A stretch of 64,000 nucleotides of DNA, from positions 1,657,001 to 1,721,000 of the forward strand of contig NZ_VOQQ01000001.1 of the NCBI RefSeq assembly GCF_007995055.1, in the 5' to 3' direction. Numbering within the stretch: position 1 is the first letter of the stretch; each line of letters starts with the position of its first letter. The notes below the pieces were generated by a model that made no database searches, was not told the DNA's origin, and saw nothing but the letters and a program-made list of their open reading frames with translations. Positions 59,590-64,000 of the stretch are shown in pieces. Source of the DNA: Sphingosinicella ginsenosidimutans (GTDB lineage Bacteria; Pseudomonadota; Alphaproteobacteria; Sphingomonadales; Sphingomonadaceae). The position numbers and the translations under genes were made by a program.

Positions 59590-59874
59590 GTGGGAGCGGA
59601 GCGGTGCAAGATACGCGAGGCGAGCCTTATCACGGGCCTCGACATTCGGACCTTGCAAGAGAAGGCCGCGCGTGGCGAAATACCCGGCGCGGAAAAGCCT
59701 TTTGGTCGGTGGACCTTCGACATCGCGGCGCTTCGCCGGCTCCGCTCGAAAGGACGCAAATGCGCGGTCTCTATAAAAGGAATGGGATATACTGGGCGCG
59801 TTTCAAGCTCAGGGGGCACGAGTATCGAGAAAGCCTACGAACTCGTTCTCTCACGCTCGCGGAGCGCCGCTTGA
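59590..59874 (+). CDS. excisionase-like HTH protein
   Basis: 94 residues from GTG 59590. IREASLITGLDIRTLQEKAA then GRWTFDIAALRRL is the MerR/excisionase-type winged HTH. It overlaps the integrase start by 115 bases out of frame. The last 38 residues therefore reuse integrase sequence and may not be functional. Confidence 0.55.
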   Translation: MGAERCKIREASLITGLDIRTLQEKAARGEIPGAEKPFGRWTFDIAALRRLRSKGRKCAVSIKGMGYTGRVSSSGGTSIEKAYELVLSRSRSAA

Positions 59875-60827
59875 AGGCCCTCAAAGAGCGAGTGGAAGAG
59901 ACTGCCTATTTCGGCGGCGTCGATCCCGTGACATGGAAGAAGGCCGTGGTCTCATGGGCGAAGGCGTGGACCTCGCTCGGCATCAAGGGCGCGACCGGCA
60001 ACCGCTATCTGACCAGCATCGCCCAATTGCGGCCGTGGCTTGATCCGAAATCGGTTCATGAAATCGACGCGGGCTTGCTCAAATCCATCGTGGCGGCTCG
60101 ACGCAAGCTGGTCAGCAACGCGACGGTACGGCGCGACCTGACCGCTATCTCGTCCGTGCTTGGCCATTGCTGCGACGAAGGATGGATCGAAGAGAACCCG
60201 GCTCACATGATGGACCGGAGCCGGTTCAAGGAAAAGCTGGTCAAAATCATCCTGCCCCGGCCTGACAGTATCGCGCGGGCCTTCGCGGAACGGTCGCGCT
60301 TCATGGACATGGCGGAACTCTCGCTCGAAACCGGGATGCGGCAGGAAGAGGTCGCCAGCCTGGAGCACGATCGGGTGGACCGTAAGCGCATGTCGATCAG
60401 CCTGGAGCACACCAAGAGCGGCGTCCGCGAAGTCCCCCTCACCGCGCGCGCCGTCACAATTATCGACCGCCAGCCGCAGTTCCTTCGGTCTCCTTATGTG
60501 TTCTGGCGCGGCGACGGTGAGCGTTTCCAGAATGTCGATGCCCAGTTCTACGCCACGATCAAGCGGGTGGCACAAAAGGCGTCACGATCCGGCGCGTCGT
60601 TTCGCCGTTTCCGTTTCCACGATCTGCGCCACCTGTTCGCGGTGCTCTACCTCAGGAATCGTCGCGGCACGATCTACGATCTTCAGATGGTGCTCGGGCA
60701 CAGCTCGGTCACGACGACGGAGCGCTATCTGGATCACCTGACGCCGGAGGAAAAACATTGGGCGACGCACGGGGTGTCACAAAATGCGGCACAGGACGAG
60801 CGGTTTGAAGAAGGAAAAGCTGGATAA
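59760..60827 (+). CDS. int: tyrosine-recombinase integrase
   Basis: 355 residues from ATG 59760 (MRGLYKRNGIYWARFKLRGH). Catalytic residues: Arg194 (TGMRQEEVASL), Lys219, His287 and Arg290 (FHDLRH), His314 (LGHSSV), Tyr323 (TTERYLDH). An arm-binding N-terminal domain is present. It inserts the phage into the 5' half of tRNA-Ser(GCT). Confidence 0.95.
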   Translation: MRGLYKRNGIYWARFKLRGHEYRESLRTRSLTLAERRLKALKERVEETAYFGGVDPVTWKKAVVSWAKAWTSLGIKGATGNRYLTSIAQLRPWLDPKSVHEIDAGLLKSIVAARRKLVSNATVRRDLTAISSVLGHCCDEGWIEENPAHMMDRSRFKEKLVKIILPRPDSIARAFAERSRFMDMAELSLETGMRQEEVASLEHDRVDRKRMSISLEHTKSGVREVPLTARAVTIIDRQPQFLRSPYVFWRGDGERFQNVDAQFYATIKRVAQKASRSGASFRRFRFHDLRHLFAVLYLRNRRGTIYDLQMVLGHSSVTTTERYLDHLTPEEKHWATHGVSQNAAQDERFEEGKAG

Positions 60828-60879
60828 AATGGCGGAAATCTGCCAATAATCGACTGTCGCAAGAGACGGGCGCGGAGAC

Positions 60880-60920
60880 TTAGCAAACCGCTGGTTTCAG
60901 CCACTCACCCACGTCTCCGG
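60880..60920. repeat. attR core, 41-bp direct repeat
   Basis: Exact copy of 10238-10278, 52 bases after the integrase stop. It is the displaced original 5' half of the host tRNA-Ser. Confidence 0.95.
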
Positions 60921-61247
60921 GAGGCCGATCGCGAACGCGGCTATATAGGGGGGAATTGCCGGGTTCAACCGGGATAGTCCGGGGAAATTCCCGCCCCCGC
61001 AACGCGTGGCCTGCGAAGGGGCGAAGACCGATGGCGTTGCTGCATCCGGGCCGCTGGCGGTTCGCCGATCGCGCCCAGCGCTAAAATCGTGCTGGACTAT
61101 GCCGTTGACTTATCGACAGGAATTGACGACCAGCATTGTCAGGGGGCACGGCCAAGAAGAACCCCCGAGGCGGGTCGCCTGTCGAGGCGCCCGGGGAATA
61201 AGGGGATCGATGATGCGCGTCGCCGAGTTCGGCCTGGCGTGAGCCTG
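60921..61247. other. 327-bp host intergenic region
   Basis: Holds the stranded tRNA-Ser promoter near attR and the upstream region of the PilZ gene. No convincing gene, repeat or RNA is seen in the remainder. Confidence 0.6.
60942..60968 (-). promoter_or_regulatory. stranded host tRNA-Ser promoter
   Basis: TTGAAC (60968-60963), 15-bp spacer, TATATA (60947-60942), pointing left into attR. It is well placed for a start just upstream of the tRNA 5' end in the uninfected chromosome. In the lysogen it reads a tRNA fragment and then the antisense of int. Confidence 0.6.
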
Positions 61248-61904
61248 ATGACCGATATGCCGACCGAAGAGGGAAGCGAGCAGAGGCGGGGACACCGGTC
61301 CAACCTTTTCCTCGCGGCCGTGATCGAGTTCGGCGGGACGGAAAGCCCCATCCGCATCCGAGACCTGTCCTTTGCCGGTGCGCGGTTGGAGGGCCCGGCC
61401 TTCCCGCCGATCGGCAGCCGCCTGGTGCTGCGGCGTCAGGACATGAAGATCGAGGCGGTGGTGAGGTGGATCGCGGGCTCCCGCTGCGGCGTCGCCTTCG
61501 ACGGCCAGATTTCGGTGCCGGACTGGGTGGCTGGCAAGGCGAGCGGCCAATCGGGATTCGGGCAGGCCGAGGTCGACCGGCTCCAGGGCATCGTGCGCTC
61601 CGAAGGGGCGTGCGTCGATCCGCCCGAGCCGCCCCCGTCTCCATCCTTCGTTCGCGCGGGCCTCGATGAACGGCTGGCGCAGGAGCTGGCCTATGTCCAG
61701 CGCATGCTCGAGGCGGTGAGCGCCGAGCTGGTGCGCGACGCGGGCATCGTCGCCCGTCACGGCCGCGCGCTCCAGGGCTTCGACCTCGCCGACCAGATTC
61801 TCGGGCACATCGCCGCGGTGATCAAGGCCGAGGACCGCGAGGCCGCCATCCGGGCGATCGGGATGGAGGAATTGCGCGCGCGGCTGCTTCGCAAGTCGCT
61901 CTAG
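61248..61904 (+). CDS. PilZ domain protein
   Basis: 218 residues (MTDMPTEEGSEQRRGHRSNL). The PilZ part is N-terminal (RRGHRSNLFLAAVIEF, IRDLSFAGARLEG, GSRCGVAFDGQIS). A helical C-terminal extension of about 100 residues follows. In the uninfected chromosome it would lie just upstream of tRNA-Ser and serS, transcribed divergently. Confidence 0.75.
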   Translation: MTDMPTEEGSEQRRGHRSNLFLAAVIEFGGTESPIRIRDLSFAGARLEGPAFPPIGSRLVLRRQDMKIEAVVRWIAGSRCGVAFDGQISVPDWVAGKASGQSGFGQAEVDRLQGIVRSEGACVDPPEPPPSPSFVRAGLDERLAQELAYVQRMLEAVSAELVRDAGIVARHGRALQGFDLADQILGHIAAVIKAEDREAAIRAIGMEELRARLLRKSL

Positions 61905-62030
61905 GCTTTCGCGCCCTGTCCGTGCCGCCGACTCGCTTGGGCGCGGGATGGACTCGCTTCACCGCCCGTTCATTGCGGGGAAAGCCCTGACAGCATTAAC
62001 CTTTCCTCCCGAAGGAGTGTGGGTGGGGAA

Positions 62031-62870
62031 ATGGAAATGCTGAAGTCGATCCGGATCATCGCCGCCGCCGCGCTGGCGGTCGCGCCTGCCGTCGCGCCGG
62101 CCCAGGCGGTCGATCCCTATCAGGCGCACGCGGCCCGCACCCAGCAACAGACGACGTCTGACTGGCCCGATCCCTATGCGGCGCAAACCCAGTCTCCGCC
62201 CGCAACGGGTTCCGAATGGGTGCCGGTCGATTCCGGCCAGGCGCCGGCTCAGGACGATTGGTCGCAGGGCACCGACCCCTATCGCTCGCGAAATGACGGC
62301 CAGCCGGACAGCGACTATGGCACTGGCTATGACTCCGGCCGCGGGCGCGCCGGCGATCAGGTCGCGCGCCGGACGATGGAGCGTGAATCGACCGTCCCGC
62401 GCCGCGACGTGTTCAACGCCGCCGAGGGCGTGTTCGGCCGCGGCGCCCAGGGCCTCGGCACCCTGCTCGAGCGCATTCTGCGGGAGCAGGGCGAGCCGAC
62501 CGCCTATATCGCGGGATCGGAAGCCGGCGGCGCGTTCGTCTTCGGCCTGCGCTACGGCTCGGGCATCATGCACCATCAGATCGAGGGCGACCGGACGGTC
62601 TACTGGACCGGCCCCTCGCTCGGCTTCGATGCCGGGGCCGATGCGAACAAGGTCTTCGTGCTGGTCTACAACCTCCACGACAGCCAGGACCTGTTCAAGC
62701 GCTTCCCGGCCGGCGAGGGCCATGCCTATTTCGTCGGCGGCTTCAGCGCGCAATATATGCGCCACGGCGATATCGTTCTGATCCCCATCCGGCTCGGCGT
62801 CGGCCTTCGGCTCGGCATCAACGCGGGATATATGCGCTTTTCGGAACGCAATCGCTGGCTGCCCTTCTGA
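62031..62870 (+). CDS. DUF1134 / EipA-family envelope protein
   Basis: 279 residues with a signal peptide (MLKSIRIIAAAALAVAPAVAPAQA). A Gln/Pro/Asp-rich linker follows, then the DUF1134 domain (TAYIAGSEAGGAFVFGLRYG...VYWTGPSLGFDAGADANKVFVLVYN). EipA of Brucella is a periplasmic cell-envelope integrity factor; the same role here is inferred. GAAGGAGTG lies upstream. Confidence 0.85.
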   Translation: MEMLKSIRIIAAAALAVAPAVAPAQAVDPYQAHAARTQQQTTSDWPDPYAAQTQSPPATGSEWVPVDSGQAPAQDDWSQGTDPYRSRNDGQPDSDYGTGYDSGRGRAGDQVARRTMERESTVPRRDVFNAAEGVFGRGAQGLGTLLERILREQGEPTAYIAGSEAGGAFVFGLRYGSGIMHHQIEGDRTVYWTGPSLGFDAGADANKVFVLVYNLHDSQDLFKRFPAGEGHAYFVGGFSAQYMRHGDIVLIPIRLGVGLRLGINAGYMRFSERNRWLPF

Positions 62871-62904
62871 TCCCGGCGGGCATGCCGCCGCGTTCGCGCG
62901 CGGG

Positions 62905-63090
62905 CTATTCTCCTCTGTCCTGCGCCATGCGCGCGAGGTCCGCCTCGACATAGCTGCGGGTGCCGTCCGTCACTTCGGGCTCGATGCCATAAGTATCGCG
63001 CATCTCGCGCAGTCGCGCGAGCGCGCGGCGGGGGCCGGAGGCGATCTGGCTCTTTGGCCCGACCTTGGTTGTGACGGTGATCCTGAACAT
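62905..63090 (-). CDS. small conserved-looking protein
   Basis: 61 residues (MFRITVTTKVGPKSQIASGP). Short beta-helix pattern ending in DLARMAQDRGE. Function unknown. The divergent 192-bp gap to dnaJ holds both upstream regions. Confidence 0.55.
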   Translation of the reverse strand: MFRITVTTKVGPKSQIASGPRRALARLREMRDTYGIEPEVTDGTRSYVEADLARMAQDRGE

Positions 63091-63282
63091 GCCGGCCTCC
63101 TGCGTTCCGGAGGCGGGGCAACGCGGCGGCCGCCGTGCCGGTTCCACGGCCCGGCAAGGGTGCCGGCGCGGCGCCCGGAACACGCATCGGCAACTTGCAC
63201 GAAGGGCGTTCGCTTCCCAGTTTGACCGCTGTTGCAATGGGGCAACAGTGGACTTTTGGCGACGGCTGGAGAAGGAACCGGC

Positions 63283-64000
63283 ATGGCCGATCTCTATGCG
63301 ACCCTCGGCGTTGCGCGCGGCGCGAGCGAGGCGGACATCAAGAAAGCGTATCGCAAGCTCGCCAAGGAGCTGCATCCGGACCGCAACAAGGACAAGCCGG
63401 ACGCGTCCGCGCGCTTTTCAAAGGTCACGCAGGCCTATGACATCCTGACCGACAAGGACAAGCGCGCCCAATATGACCGGGGCGAGATCGACGACGAAGG
63501 CAATCCGCGCGCGCCCTTCGGCTTCGGCGCGGGCGGCGCGGCCGGATCGGGCGGCCCCTTTCGTGGCAACCCGTTCGGCGATGCCAATGGCGAAGCGCAT
63601 TTCCAAGGCGCCGAGGCGGGCGACCTTTCCGATCTGTTCGAGGGACTGTTTGGCGGGCTCGGGCGGCGCAGCGGCGGCGGTGGCGGCCCGTTCGGCGGCT
63701 TCGGCCGGCGCAGCGCGCCGCCGCAGAAGGGCGCCGATGCCGCCTATCGGCTCGAAGTGCCGTTCGAGGATGCGGCCCTGCTCAAGGGTCAGCGGGTTAC
63801 GCTCGCGGGCGGCCGCACGCTGGACATCAAGCTGCCGCGCGGCGTTGAGGACGGCACCAAGATCCGCCTCGCCGGCCAGGGCCAGCCCGGGCCCGGAGGC
63901 AATGGCGACGCGATCGTCACCATCGCCATCGGCCGGCACCGCTTTTTCAGCCGCGACGGCGACAATATCCGGCTCGATCTGCCGATCGCGCTCGACGAGG
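63283..64000 (+). CDS. DnaJ/CbpA-type co-chaperone (3' end off window)
   Basis: 239 residues visible. J domain at 1-65 with HPD in KELHPDRNKD, Gly/Phe-rich region (about 75-155), then the C-terminal substrate-binding domain (YRLEVPFEDAALLKGQRVTL, LPRGVEDGTKIRLAGQG). The zinc-finger domain is absent, so it is a CbpA/type II form that stimulates DnaK ATPase. Confidence 0.9.
   Translation, partial: MADLYATLGVARGASEADIKKAYRKLAKELHPDRNKDKPDASARFSKVTQAYDILTDKDKRAQYDRGEIDDEGNPRAPFGFGAGGAAGSGGPFRGNPFGDANGEAHFQGAEAGDLSDLFEGLFGGLGRRSGGGGGPFGGFGRRSAPPQKGADAAYRLEVPFEDAALLKGQRVTLAGGRTLDIKLPRGVEDGTKIRLAGQGQPGPGGNGDAIVTIAIGRHRFFSRDGDNIRLDLPIALDE

Overview
The window is GC-rich alphaproteobacterial DNA, most like a sphingomonad. 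The evidence is the run of PilZ proteins, a DUF1134/EipA-type protein, oligopeptidase B, an ArsR/ArsI pair, and the protein sequences overall. Host DNA (about 1-10.24 kb and 60.92-64 kb) flanks a complete-looking temperate siphophage-type prophage of about 50.6 kb.

Host left arm: threonine aldolase (partial), two PilZ proteins, arsI-arsR with a palindromic operator, tRNA-Thr(GGT), aminopeptidase P, oligopeptidase B, a secreted HExxH protease, serS and tRNA-Ser(GCT). Host right arm: a PilZ protein, a DUF1134 protein, a small protein and a partial DnaJ/CbpA.

The prophage is bounded by a perfect 41-bp direct repeat (10238-10278 and 60880-60920). The repeat is the 5' half of tRNA-Ser(GCT), so the lysogen's intact tRNA has a phage-supplied 5' half and upstream region. 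The original host promoter is stranded at attR.

Prophage layout from right to left: the integrase and an excisionase-like ORF lie at the right end. A rightward accessory operon (50.8-59.6 kb) carries a pentapeptide-repeat protein, a phage beta clamp (DnaN), a Lar-like protein, a cytosine methyltransferase broken at a G8 tract, and many small ORFs. A repressor/Cro-type switch at 50.0-50.8 kb has four related 17-bp operators. A leftward early operon (50.3-40.9 kb) carries a DnaA-domain-IV-like protein, nucleases, a Sak4-like ATPase, a DUF669 protein, a helicase and a primase-helicase. It is followed by an AT-rich, iteron-bearing candidate origin. The leftward late region (39.9-11.2 kb) carries terminase, portal, MuF, protease-scaffold, cement and capsid proteins, connectors, tail genes with a G/GT frameshift, tape measure, tail tip, endolysin and spanins.

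The most interesting signal is a set of nine bipartite elements on the minus strand of the late region. Each reads TGACGGCGGTAA (one has an extra T) with a TA dinucleotide at exactly positions 33-34. They look like phage-specific late promoters. At five of them the predicted transcription start falls on, or within one base of, the start codon, which implies leaderless late mRNAs. Other notable signals: a portal protein with a C-terminal 2H-phosphoesterase (Acb1-like anti-CBASS) domain; two HNH endonuclease genes each preceded by a hairpin with an identical loop and a covarying stem; and promoter replacement at the tRNA-Ser integration site.
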